This document shows, piece by piece, positions 15,554 to 21,820 of a stretch of 35,871 nucleotides of DNA (position 1 is its first letter; the number at the start of each line of letters is the position of its first letter). The notes beneath the pieces are model-generated. The model saw only the letters and a list, made by a program, of their open reading frames with translations. It was not told the origin of the DNA and ran no database searches. Origin of the DNA: a virus; IMG/VR virus record IMGVR_UViG_3300008450_000177, positions 1 to 35,871 of that record. One strand, given 5' to 3'. A program made the position numbers and the translations under genes.

Positions 15554-16069
15554 TTAAATCATCCCTGATGGAATCATGTTATACATACCAAACGTGCTAG
15601 GTATACCACGGTGTTCAGGCTTACGCTTATCTTGCTTAAACAATTCAGGCCTTGTCTCAAACATGGCGCTTATCTTTCTCAAGTTTGGATTGGCAGCAAT
15701 CATGTCGTCGTATGGGCCTTTCTCATTTACTTCATAATGTGTGCGCTTGTCTTTGCGAAGTTTAGAGAAGTAACCAGGGGGATATATTTTCTCCAGCTCC
15801 TCGACTGTCTTTGGAATAAACGGAATACTTGTATGCTCGTAATGGTTCAGCCTGCCTTGACCCTTCTTAGTAATCTTTGGAGTAATGGCTAGATGCCCAT
15901 CTTTAACCAAGGTTGCCAATACATAATAAGCAAGGTCTCTTGATAAGCCTGAGCGTGTCATTACTTCTTTAGCTGAGATACTTCCGCTACCAACGACATC
16001 CATTACAAGTTTAAATCTAAGCTGTGTATCTAAATTCTTTTTGATTACTGGTCTCATCGTATTCTCCAT
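15554..16069 (-). CDS. Winged-helix DNA-binding protein, 171 aa
   Basis: Residues about 15-75 look like a winged helix: DTQLRFKLVMDVVGSGSISAKEVMTRSG, then LSRDLAYYVLATLVKDGHLA. This includes a helix-turn-helix (SAKEVMTRSGLSRDLAYYVL) and a wing ending near TKKGQGR. The C-terminal 95 residues are basic and polar with no known domain. It has a plausible promoter of its own (16098-16127) and GGAG upstream of the ATG. A regulator of phage transcription is likely, but no partner site is proven. Confidence 0.6.
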   Translation of the reverse strand: MENTMRPVIKKNLDTQLRFKLVMDVVGSGSISAKEVMTRSGLSRDLAYYVLATLVKDGHLAITPKITKKGQGRLNHYEHTSIPFIPKTVEELEKIYPPGYFSKLRKDKRTHYEVNEKGPYDDMIAANPNLRKISAMFETRPELFKQDKRKPEHRGIPSTFGMYNMIPSGMI

Positions 16070-16094
16070 AGTAGTTGGGTACTAGGTATATATT

Positions 16095-16127
16095 AAGTAT
16101 ATACTTTTCCCCATAATTAATTGTTAA
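16095..16127 (-). promoter_or_regulatory. Leftward promoter overlapping a palindrome
   Basis: On the minus strand TTAACA (16122-16127) and TATATA (16098-16103) lie 18 bases apart and point to the winged-helix gene at 16069. The -10 is embedded in the perfect 12-base palindrome AAGTATATACTT (16095-16106). Its ends AAGTA/TACTT resemble the palindrome at 18983-18994, so the promoter may be repressible. Confidence 0.5.
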
Positions 16128-16138
16128 AACGGTATACG

Positions 16139-16408
16139 TTAGAACGGTATATCCGATGCTATCTCGTCAATAGGTTGCTTCTGATAGCCGTTAGCCTTAG
16201 CACCTTCTTTAGCGATAGATACTACTGGCTCCGGTTCAGCTAATTGGCACCAGCCATCCCAACCCATAGGGAATAGTTCAATCTTTGCTGCTAGGCCACC
16301 AGTCTTGGTCTCCATTACAACGCCAACCTTTGTCCAGCGTGTTTTCTTCTCGCCATTCTTGTCTTCGTATTCGCCATTCTTTGCTACTAAGTTGTATTTA
16401 ACTGCCAT
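16139..16408 (-). CDS. SSB-like single-strand DNA-binding protein
   Basis: The 89-residue product has a beta-rich N-terminal half (MAVKYNLVAKNGEYEDKNGEKKT, then WTKVGVVMETKTGG) and ends in DEIASDIPF. The acidic tail ending DIPF is the hallmark of bacterial SSB, used to recruit repair and replication enzymes. The body is shorter than a classical OB-fold SSB and its fold is not provable by eye. Its gene overlaps the YqaJ exonuclease gene by 11 bases and lies in one operon with the annealing protein, which supports a recombination or replication role. Confidence 0.65.
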   Translation of the reverse strand: MAVKYNLVAKNGEYEDKNGEKKTRWTKVGVVMETKTGGLAAKIELFPMGWDGWCQLAEPEPVVSIAKEGAKANGYQKQPIDEIASDIPF

Positions 16409-17039
16409 TTTTATTTCCTTTTAGTCGTTGAATTGTTGTTTCTACTTCGTCGTTGAATTCTATTACCTTGCTTTCAACCTCTTTAATATATTCATCATCG
16501 CGCATTACACGCTTGACAAACAATTGTAAATCCAGTGGGAACTCAGGGCAGTATGACACGAAGTCACACCACTTAGCCCCACTGCATGCCATCTGCCATT
16601 GCATCTGTGGATAGTATTTAGTTGGCGCTCTATCCTCTAGCATAGTCTTTGCATGCGTCGTAGCCTTTGGGCATTTAATCTCTATCAACCCTAGCTCATC
16701 CTCATCCTCTACTACGCCATCAGGACTAGCCCCGGCAAACGATAATATTGGATGCTGTATGAACGGCACCTGTGTAACAAATATGTTACGCTCCACTTCA
16801 TACCATGCTCTAGCATTTGGTTCTAACTCAATGCCATTGGCCATGTATTGATTGGTGTAGCTTTCCTCATGCTTGCCATTTAAACGCTCACAGACGAGTT
16901 GCATGCGATAGTCTGCACGACTAGCCGCCTCACCAGTTTTAATCGTTGCTAGAACGTCTGCAATGCGACTGGCGGTTATCTTGCCAAGACGTAGAGCATG
17001 CCATTCAGGTGACCCTTGTATGATGTCACACATCATCAA
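16398..17039 (-). CDS. YqaJ-family exonuclease (lambda Exo-like)
   Basis: The 213-residue protein shows the YqaJ recombinase nuclease order: IIQGSPEWHALRLGKITAS (6-24), GIELEPNARAWYEVE (69-83), SFAGASPDGVV with Asp107, LIEIKCPK with Glu120 and Lys122, and YYPQMQWQMACSG. The PD-(D/E)XK catalytic set (Asp107, Glu120, Lys122) is intact. Such enzymes resect double-strand ends 5' to 3' and feed single strands to an annealing protein, here probably the DUF1071 protein encoded upstream in the same operon. Three consecutive start ATGs are possible at 17039, 17036 and 17033. Confidence 0.9.
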   Translation of the reverse strand: MMMCDIIQGSPEWHALRLGKITASRIADVLATIKTGEAASRADYRMQLVCERLNGKHEESYTNQYMANGIELEPNARAWYEVERNIFVTQVPFIQHPILSFAGASPDGVVEDEDELGLIEIKCPKATTHAKTMLEDRAPTKYYPQMQWQMACSGAKWCDFVSYCPEFPLDLQLFVKRVMRDDEYIKEVESKVIEFNDEVETTIQRLKGNKNGS

Positions 17040-17307
17040 CCTCCAATTTAATTTTTCCTATGCATTCCATATTTTCAACAATTGTGTTTTGACTTTCAAA
17101 AGTCAACTTTCCTATGTCTTGATACACATACAAATACTTCGGCTCTTTAGGCTGTGGTTTAATGCGGTATTCCATGTTTGTGCTATGCCAATCAGGTTTA
17201 TTACATATATGCCAAGCATTTTCACTATATGAGCCTTTGTTTTGCCATTCAATCTCCGCACCATCAGCCCATGCTTTAATCTCTTTGTGCCATTTATGTT
17301 GTTTCAT
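17026..17307 (-). CDS. Conserved phage protein, 93 aa
   Basis: The product starts MKQHKWHKEIKAWADGAEIE and contains CNKPDWHSTNMEYRIKPQPKEP followed by YLYVYQDIGKL and GKIKLEV. This AWADGAEIE..W....YRIKP pattern recurs in early regions of many phages as a small beta-rich protein of unknown function. It overlaps the exonuclease start by 14 bases. Confidence 0.6.
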   Translation of the reverse strand: MKQHKWHKEIKAWADGAEIEWQNKGSYSENAWHICNKPDWHSTNMEYRIKPQPKEPKYLYVYQDIGKLTFESQNTIVENMECIGKIKLEVDDV

Positions 17308-17309
17308 TT

Positions 17310-17657
17310 CTAACCCCTTTCCACTTTAGTGATTGTGTATTCAGGGGAAAACGCTTGAACAAGTCCATTGATAACAGCTTCATTTGCCTTTAGCATCGCC
17401 TGAGCCGAGTTAAAAAACTGTTTTGATGTCTTTATGTGGACAATATCTTTTAACGCGCTCTCAAGCGTCATGTAGTATCTAAACGAACTCCAATTTTCTG
17501 CGCCTTTTTTCTGAGACTTAGTATCGGATTGAGCGATTAGCAATTTCTGTAACTGCCAGTTTCTTGGTGACATGATTAAACGTAAGTCATCATCCACTTG
17601 CACATAGCTTTTACCGCTATCGTTTAATTCAAAATCTACATCATCATTGTTTTTCAT
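17310..17657 (-). CDS. Hypothetical early protein, 115 aa
   Basis: The N-terminal 45 residues are polar and beta-like (DVDFELNDSGKSYVQVDDDLRLIMSPRNWQ). The rest is predicted helical with a basic patch (SDTKSQKKGAENWSSFRYYMTLESALKDIV). I do not recognise a family. It lies in the recombination operon with a two-base gap to the next gene and a one-base overlap with the previous one. Confidence 0.5.
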   Translation of the reverse strand: MKNNDDVDFELNDSGKSYVQVDDDLRLIMSPRNWQLQKLLIAQSDTKSQKKGAENWSSFRYYMTLESALKDIVHIKTSKQFFNSAQAMLKANEAVINGLVQAFSPEYTITKVERG

Positions 17658-17794
17658 TATCGTATCCTCGGTGTTGGTTTTGAAAGTAAATACTTGTGAC
17701 CTAAATCTTTGATTGCTTGAGCAACCTTAGCATCGCGGTCTGCTACTTCCTTCTGTGTTGGAGGAGTCAATCCGTATAGTGATTTAATAATCAT
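17657..17794 (-). CDS. Small hypothetical protein, 45 aa
   Basis: I place the start at 17794 (MIIKSLYGLTPPTQKEVADR) because GGAGAA lies just upstream and the preceding gene stops at 17796. A longer frame to 17869 would run back through that gene. The rest is helical and charged (DAKVAQAIKDLGHKYLLSKP). The function is unknown. Confidence 0.5.
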   Translation of the reverse strand: MIIKSLYGLTPPTQKEVADRDAKVAQAIKDLGHKYLLSKPTPRIR

Positions 17795-17795
17795 G

Positions 17796-18005
17796 CTATT
17801 CTCCAAAGCTGTATTGGGCAACTCGACATGACTCGCCAAACTGGTTTGATACCTTAACAAGCTCAACATTTATTTTGCGCCCTTTCTTTTTCAAGATATG
17901 CACACATGATGCTAGTCTATAAATCCCCAGTTCTGACCACGCTTGTAATGGCGTGATGGATTGCTGGGCGCTTAAGTAACTTTCTAAACGGTCTGCTTGG
18001 CTCAT
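17796..18005 (-). CDS. Small helix-turn-helix protein (HTH_39-like)
   Basis: The 69-residue product reads MSQADRLESYLSAQQSITPL then QAWSELGIYRLASCVHILKK, followed by GRKINVELVKV. This matches the HTH_39 pattern (L..ITPLqAw..lGIyRLas.I..Lk..G..I) known from phage regulators. It is a complete, minimal DNA-binding domain. It overlaps the annealing-protein gene by four bases and is a candidate reader of the shared palindromes, though nothing in the sequence proves that. Confidence 0.7.
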   Translation of the reverse strand: MSQADRLESYLSAQQSITPLQAWSELGIYRLASCVHILKKKGRKINVELVKVSNQFGESCRVAQYSFGE

Positions 18006-18604
18006 GCTTTGCTCGCAATCTCAGCCTTCATATCATCTTTAGCTTTGATGACAATAGACTGCGCTGCTTTATCTTTACCGCATGCGTGTAGTGCTGCCGT
18101 GTAAAACTCTTGTAGCTGTGGCATTGTTGTGGCTGTCTTAATCTTGGCAACCAATGGTGTAACGTCTAACTCTACTTGCGGCAGGTCTTCACCAGCAAAG
18201 ATGTATAACCCAATTCCGAAGCAGGCGATACACTTGGCTAGGCAACGCATCGTAGCGTCACTAATCTTACGTGCATCAGGGTTGACGATGGCCGCATTGC
18301 GATTATCCATGACTGGCAATTGCATACGCATAGTCTTACCAAGCGCAGTAACGTTACAGAATACCATCATTGTGTCGTTATACACGCGTGGCTCAGGGAA
18401 TTCCCATACAGCCATTGGGTCTTGCAATAGTAACTGGTCTACAGCCCATGTCCATGACAGATAGGTAAGCTGGCCCTTCTTCTCTGTGTATTTATTAACA
18501 TCTATCTCGCGTAATACTTTGTATGTTGCTGTCGTTTCCATATCGTTCTCCTGTTGTTGTCTTAATTCATCCATTACTTGCGCTTGAAATGCTTGCTCTG
18601 ACAT
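18002..18604 (-). CDS. DUF1071 single-strand annealing protein (Sak3-like)
   Basis: Residues about 29-150 fit DUF1071: NVNKYTEKKGQLTYLSWTWAV-type opening, a strand DTMMVFCNVTALGKTMRMQLPV, DARKISDATMRCLAKCIACFGIGLYIFAGEDLP. DUF1071 members are phage recombinases that anneal complementary single strands. With the YqaJ exonuclease and SSB-like protein it makes a Red-type set. Two starts are plausible: 18604 (GGGAGA upstream, overlapping the previous stop) and Met22 at 18541, which has a stronger AGGAG six bases upstream. The family core begins after Met22. Confidence 0.8.
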   Translation of the reverse strand: MSEQAFQAQVMDELRQQQENDMETTATYKVLREIDVNKYTEKKGQLTYLSWTWAVDQLLLQDPMAVWEFPEPRVYNDTMMVFCNVTALGKTMRMQLPVMDNRNAAIVNPDARKISDATMRCLAKCIACFGIGLYIFAGEDLPQVELDVTPLVAKIKTATTMPQLQEFYTAALHACGKDKAAQSIVIKAKDDMKAEIASKA

Positions 18605-18912
18605 TAGTTATCTCCCAGTGCTTCATGGAAGACCCAATTGGCATGCTTGTTTGACCTATAATTATCCTCAACAAACCTAGCAAATCGGTTTATCTCGGCG
18701 TCATATATGTCTCTGATACGGCCCAGCTTGTCATCATTAGGGTCATAGATTATTTTCTTAACCTTATCTGATAGCAAGTCTGTTTCGTCGATGTAGTCTG
18801 ATAGCTTGTCAGCCTCAAACTGTAAGAAGTATTCCACTAAATCTCGGACATAGAACGGATTATCTTCGTGTTCCGTATAATCATCCTCTATCCAATCACC
18901 AAATACACCCAT
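18604..18912 (-). CDS. Acidic early protein, first gene of the leftward operon
   Basis: The 102-residue product (MGVFGDWIEDDYTEHEDNPF...) has 26 Asp/Glu against 12 Lys/Arg and is predicted helical with no known family. I place the start at 18912, preceded by GAGGAAACTATC, because the best promoter of the operon (18953-18981) lies within the longer frame that opens with TTG at 18999. First place behind a strong early promoter and high acidity are typical of host-takeover or DNA-mimic proteins, which is a guess only. Confidence 0.6.
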   Translation of the reverse strand: MGVFGDWIEDDYTEHEDNPFYVRDLVEYFLQFEADKLSDYIDETDLLSDKVKKIIYDPNDDKLGRIRDIYDAEINRFARFVEDNYRSNKHANWVFHEALGDN

Positions 18913-18933
18913 GATAGTTTCCTCGTAGTCATG
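18913..18933 (-). promoter_or_regulatory. Leader element D before the acidic early gene
   Basis: On the minus strand GACTACGAGGAAACTATC runs directly into ATG. It matches CACTATCGAGGCAACTATT before 22197 and ATAAAGGTAAACTATC before 23139. The shared parts are a Shine-Dalgarno core (AGG) and ACTAT(C/T) just ahead of the start codon. This also supports the start at 18912. Confidence 0.5.
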
Positions 18934-18952
18934 CCAAAGCGGCATGGATGTA

Positions 18953-18981
18953 ACAATAGATAGCTTTGATATATCTGTCAA
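18953..18981 (-). promoter_or_regulatory. Main leftward early promoter
   Basis: On the minus strand a perfect TTGACA (18976-18981) is followed after 17 bases by TATTGT (18953-18958). Transcription should start near 18946, leaving a leader of about 33 bases before the ATG at 18912. The palindrome at 18983-18994 abuts the -35 on its upstream side. Confidence 0.7.
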
Positions 18982-18982
18982 C

Positions 18983-18994
18983 AAGTATTTACTT
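18983..18994. promoter_or_regulatory. Operator-like palindrome beside the early promoter
   Basis: AAGTATTTACTT has 5-base arms (AAGTA/TACTT) around TT and lies one base from the leftward -35. Its ends match those of the palindrome at 16095-16106 and, with one base less between half-sites, the AAGT/ACTT arms of the identical repeats at 19013 and 23289. Confidence 0.45.
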
Positions 18995-19012
18995 ATCAAT
19001 CGTTAAATATCC

Positions 19013-19027
19013 ATAAGTAAAACTTAT
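19013..19027. promoter_or_regulatory. Operator-like inverted repeat, copy 1
   Basis: ATAAGTAAAACTTAT has perfect 6-base arms (ATAAGT/ACTTAT) and an AAA spacer. The same 15 bases, plus the preceding C, occur at 23288-23303. It lies between the leftward promoter (18953-18981) and the rightward -10 (19050-19055), as expected for a regulator site controlling divergent early units. Confidence 0.65.
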
Positions 19028-19049
19028 CGTTAAGTTTAATTACACAGAA

Positions 19050-19055
19050 TATAAT
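19050..19055 (+). promoter_or_regulatory. Possible rightward promoter -10 for the replication block
   Basis: TATAAT is a perfect -10 about 90 bases before the gene at 19144. The matching -35 position (TCGTTA at 17 bases) is poor, so an activator or another start may be needed. The operator-like repeat ends just upstream of that -35 position. Confidence 0.45.
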
Positions 19056-19143
19056 TGTTTTGGCTAGGTTATGCAGACCGAAAAGGCGATTCCCACGATT
19101 GCCCTGCCAACTTTTTAAACGTGGATAAACAAGTGGAGTTTAT

Positions 19144-19812
19144 ATGCACTATTACCAGCATCACATTGGCGACTATCGTAAAGACACTAGCCACCTCACC
19201 CTACTAGAGCATGGCATTTACCGCCAGCTGCTTGACCTATACTACATTTCAGAAAAGCCACTAGATGCGAACGCATTGCGTTTGATATGCGCTCGAACTG
19301 CTGACGAACAAGCGATGGCAATGCAATTGCTTAACGAATTCTTTATAAAAGATGGCGATAAGTATTCTCATGCTCGTTGCGATGCTGAAATAGAATTGTA
19401 TCATGGCAAGTCAACCAAGGCAAAAGCTAGTGCAAAAGTAAGATGGAATAAAAACAAAGACTTACAGGATGCGAACGCATTGCGAACGGATAGCGAAGGC
19501 AATGCTAACCATAAACCAATAACCATTAACCATAAACCATTAACCAATATAAAACCTAAACGCGCTGAAGCGCTTGAAGATTACTTCGAAGACTTTTGGT
19601 ATAAGTATCCTAAGAAAGTAGGAAAAGAAGCTGCACGTAAAGCCTGGAACAAAGCAAACCCAGACATCATTAAAGTTATTGATGCTATCAACTGGCAACG
19701 AGAAACTAAACAATGGCAAGCAGAGGATGGTAAATACATTCCTAATCCTGCTACATACTTAAACCAAGGTCGCTGGATGGATGAAGCGCCTACACAAGAG
19801 GCACCATTCTAA
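19144..19812 (+). CDS. DUF1376 replication-initiator-like protein
   Basis: Residues 1 to about 90 are a DUF1376 domain: MHYYQHHIGDYRKDTSHLTL, EHGIYRQLLDLYYISEKPLD and later SHARCDAEI. A basic linker (STKAKASAKVRWNKNKD) and an Asn/His/Lys/Pro repeat (NHKPITINHKPLT) follow. The C-terminal domain FWYKYPKKVGKEAARKAWNK..PNPATYLNQGRW is typical of phage replication proteins. Together this resembles a lambda O-type initiator with a wHTH front end. The repeat is the translation of 7-bp DNA iterons, as lambda ori lies inside O. The next-but-one gene looks like its helicase-loader partner. Confidence 0.75.
   Translation: MHYYQHHIGDYRKDTSHLTLLEHGIYRQLLDLYYISEKPLDANALRLICARTADEQAMAMQLLNEFFIKDGDKYSHARCDAEIELYHGKSTKAKASAKVRWNKNKDLQDANALRTDSEGNANHKPITINHKPLTNIKPKRAEALEDYFEDFWYKYPKKVGKEAARKAWNKANPDIIKVIDAINWQRETKQWQAEDGKYIPNPATYLNQGRWMDEAPTQEAPF
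19507..19548. repeat. Six tandem 7-bp iterons, candidate replication origin
   Basis: AACCA recurs at exactly 7-base steps at 19507, 19514, 19521, 19528, 19535 and 19542, each followed by two A/T bases (AACCATA, AACCAAT, AACCATT and so on). The AT-rich run ATAAAACCTAAA follows. The array is inside the initiator-like gene, the same arrangement as the iterons of lambda ori. Origin function is inferred. Confidence 0.6.
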
Positions 19813-20363
19813 TGATTGCCGTATTATTTGCAAGGTCAGACAGTGCATACAAAGATGATGTTGACTTTGATGTGTATGATATTCATCGTGATGCAAGACA
19901 GTTTTGCAATAAGATTCCTGTGTTAGCACATCCACCTTGTCGAGCATGGGGTCAATTAAGCCACATGGCTAATCCAAGAGAGGGAGAAAAGCAATTAGCT
20001 TATCTAGCATTAGCGCAAGTCAGATTGAATGGTGGAGTCCTAGAACACCCAGCCAGTAGTAGGCTATTTAAAGAAGCCAACCTGCCACTTGGCATGATGG
20101 TTGATGAGTTCGGTGGATTTACTATTGATATAGACCAGTATGACTTTGGCCATGTAGCACACAAGGCAACCAAGTTATACATTTGTGGTATTGATATGAA
20201 AGACTTGCCACCTATGCCGCCTAAAAACACAGCGCCTACTGATAGGTCAATATGCGGTAATGTAAAAGGCACGAAACGCTGCACACAATATCAACGGGAA
20301 TACACCCCCCCCCAATTGATTAATTGGTTAAAACAAATATGCTTAAGGATTAAAAATGATTGA
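19812..20363 (+). CDS. Phage protein with cytosine-MTase-like motifs
   Basis: The 183-residue protein contains VLAHPPCRAWGQLSHM (about residues 36-51), GGVLEHPASSRLF (about 74-86) and a later FGHVAHKATKLYICGI. In order these resemble the PPC, ENV and QxRxR motifs of C5 DNA methyltransferases. The N-terminal SAM-binding FxGxG motif and a target-recognition domain are not apparent and the protein is short. I recall it as a conserved phage family without proven function. Its 3' end contains a C9 run (20305-20313), so the last 18 codons depend on that count being right. Confidence 0.5.
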   Translation: MIAVLFARSDSAYKDDVDFDVYDIHRDARQFCNKIPVLAHPPCRAWGQLSHMANPREGEKQLAYLALAQVRLNGGVLEHPASSRLFKEANLPLGMMVDEFGGFTIDIDQYDFGHVAHKATKLYICGIDMKDLPPMPPKNTAPTDRSICGNVKGTKRCTQYQREYTPPQLINWLKQICLRIKND

Positions 20364-20784
20364 TACAGACAAACTCGCTTTTAAAGAAATGTTATGCGCG
20401 GTGTTTACTATTTATGGCAAGCCGTTACCTGAGAAAGAAGTGTTGCGTGTTTGGTGGCATAAGCTGGAGCGCTTTGACTTCAATGTGGTTGGCCGAGCCT
20501 TCGACCATTGGACAGACTCGCCTAATAAACTGCCACAGCCTGCTGATATTATCCAGCTATGCAAGCCACGCGAGGCTGAGTATCATGCCTTGCCAGCGCC
20601 AGTAAGCTATGCCGAGAACAAGCAGAATGTGGATAAGCTAAATAAGTTTATTGCTGATAAGCTAAAGCCCAAGACTAATTACCGTTCATGGGTTACTCGC
20701 ATATTGGATAACCCACAGAATTTCCCGGAGTCATCAGTGCAAGCAGCACAAGAGGTAAGCATTAGTGCGATGGGTGGCGTATGA
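20356..20784 (+). CDS. Helicase-loader-like replication protein (P-like)
   Basis: The 142-residue product shows FKEMLCAVFTIYGKPLPEKE, VLRVWWHKLERFDFNVVGRA, then FDHWTDSPNKLPQPADIIQL. This YGKPLxxxxLxxWWxxLexfdfxxVxxAfxxh..PxPADI pattern is common in phage proteins next to initiators and is compared to lambda P, which delivers host DnaB to the origin. The C-terminal half is polar and variable. It overlaps the upstream gene by eight bases and lies in the replication operon. Loader function is inferred from context and pattern. Confidence 0.6.
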   Translation: MIDTDKLAFKEMLCAVFTIYGKPLPEKEVLRVWWHKLERFDFNVVGRAFDHWTDSPNKLPQPADIIQLCKPREAEYHALPAPVSYAENKQNVDKLNKFIADKLKPKTNYRSWVTRILDNPQNFPESSVQAAQEVSISAMGGV

Positions 20785-21272
20785 ATCAAGATGAATTAAA
20801 AAACTTATTGCATTATGACGATGAAACTGGATTGCTTTATTGGAAAACAAAATGCGCTAGGAATGTTAAAATTGGCGATGTTGCTGGAACTAATAAGCAT
20901 TGGTCAAATTATATTTTTATTAGAATTAATAATAAAATTTATCCAGCACATAAACTTGTTTGGCTTTATCATCATGGTGTTTATCCAAGCGGATGTATAG
21001 ACCATGTGAATGGCATTAGGAATGATAATAGAATAGACAACCTAAGGCATGCAACAAGAGCGCAAAATAGCCAAAACATGAGAATGTTTAAAAGCAATAC
21101 ATCTGGCGTAAAGGGAGTCGATTGGCAAAAAGGCTCACAAAAATGGAGAGTTAGGTTGCAAGTAAATCATAATAGAATTGATATTGGAAGTTTTTATTGT
21201 TTGGAATTAGCTGAGCTGGTGGCAAATGAAGCTAGGGCAAAGTATCATAAAGAATTTGCAAGGGATAAATAA
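20781..21272 (+). CDS. HNH homing endonuclease with AP2-like domain
   Basis: The 163-residue protein has a complete HNH_3 signature: YPAHKLVWLYHHG (54-66), CIDHVNGIRNDNRIDNLRHA (72-91) and RAQNSQNM. An AP2-like DNA-binding domain follows (SGVKGVDWQKGSQKWRVRLQ, residues about 108-160). Such genes are free-standing homing nucleases or intron remnants. It is joined to its neighbours by 4-base and 1-base overlaps and is notably more AT-rich than the loader gene before it, suggesting a recent insertion. Confidence 0.9.
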   Translation: MNQDELKNLLHYDDETGLLYWKTKCARNVKIGDVAGTNKHWSNYIFIRINNKIYPAHKLVWLYHHGVYPSGCIDHVNGIRNDNRIDNLRHATRAQNSQNMRMFKSNTSGVKGVDWQKGSQKWRVRLQVNHNRIDIGSFYCLELAELVANEARAKYHKEFARDK

Positions 21273-21505
21273 TGATTCGTTGGCACAGTTGGGGCAAGTA
21301 TGCAATAGTAAACTTCAGCCCGGCAAGAATGGATGACGCGACGGTGGCTAGGAGCAAAGGTGGCTATGCAATATCAAAGGCCATTTCGCAAGGTGCCACA
21401 ATCTATTCAGTTTGGTTACTGCCCTCACTTCACTTAGGCAATTATAAAAATGCGGATGATGCGAAAGCAAAAGTTGCCCAGCATTTGGATGAAAGCAAGC
21501 AATAA
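21272..21505 (+). CDS. Hypothetical protein, 77 aa
   Basis: The product reads MIRWHSWGKYAIVNFSPARM with a middle GYAISKAISQGATIYSVWLL and a charged end (NADDAKAKVAQHLDESKQ). No family is recognised. It starts on the last base of the HNH stop and is the last gene of the rightward replication block. Confidence 0.55.
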   Translation: MIRWHSWGKYAIVNFSPARMDDATVARSKGGYAISKAISQGATIYSVWLLPSLHLGNYKNADDAKAKVAQHLDESKQ

Positions 21506-21552
21506 AAATTGTCTCGCGCCCTTCGCCTATATTTCACTTTTCGTAAAAATGG

Positions 21553-21590
21553 CAAAAACTTTACAATCCCAAGTCAAAAACTTTACAATC
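21553..21590. repeat. Paired 16-bp direct repeats, 22-bp period
   Basis: CAAAAACTTTACAATC occurs at 21553-21568 and again, unchanged, at 21575-21590. The 22-base period is about two helical turns, so two protein molecules would bind the same face of the DNA. There is no promoter with good spacing next to it. Confidence 0.7.
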
Positions 21591-21784
21591 GCAGAAAAAA
21601 GTAAACCGGCTAGCGTATAACGGCAGGCGTTAAATTATCGGCCTGCATAACGCGCATTATAAACGTTTTAAATTGTTGGTTGATACTATGCGCCCAATAA
21701 AGCAATAAAACGCGTCTATGGGCTTAAAAATAGTCTTCCCGAGTGTTTCATATGCTAATTAGCTAGTGCATAAACGATAGGCAA

Positions 21785-21809
21785 CAAAAAAGGCCCGGTA
21801 AAAGGCCTT
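21785..21809 (-). terminator. Rho-independent terminator of the leftward small-gene cluster
   Basis: On the minus strand AAGGCC and GGCCTT pair around an 8-base loop and are followed by a T-run (six Ts). It lies 12 bases after the stop of the gene at 21821, the last of the leftward cluster. Confidence 0.75.
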
Positions 21810-21820
21810 GATTGTTAGTG

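Larger units (their letters stand above)
21506..21820. other. Gene-free stretch with repeats and a terminator
   Basis: I see no credible gene in these 315 bases between convergent blocks. It contains two 16-base direct repeats (21553-21590), the hairpin-forming pair GCAGGC (21623-21628) and GCCTGC (21641-21646), and a leftward terminator (21785-21809). It could be a regulatory or replication site, but no function can be assigned. Confidence 0.6.

Noticed and set aside
18913-18999. TTG-initiated extension of the acidic early gene
   Set aside because: The best leftward promoter is inside this extension and a leader element with a good ribosome binding site precedes the ATG at 18912.
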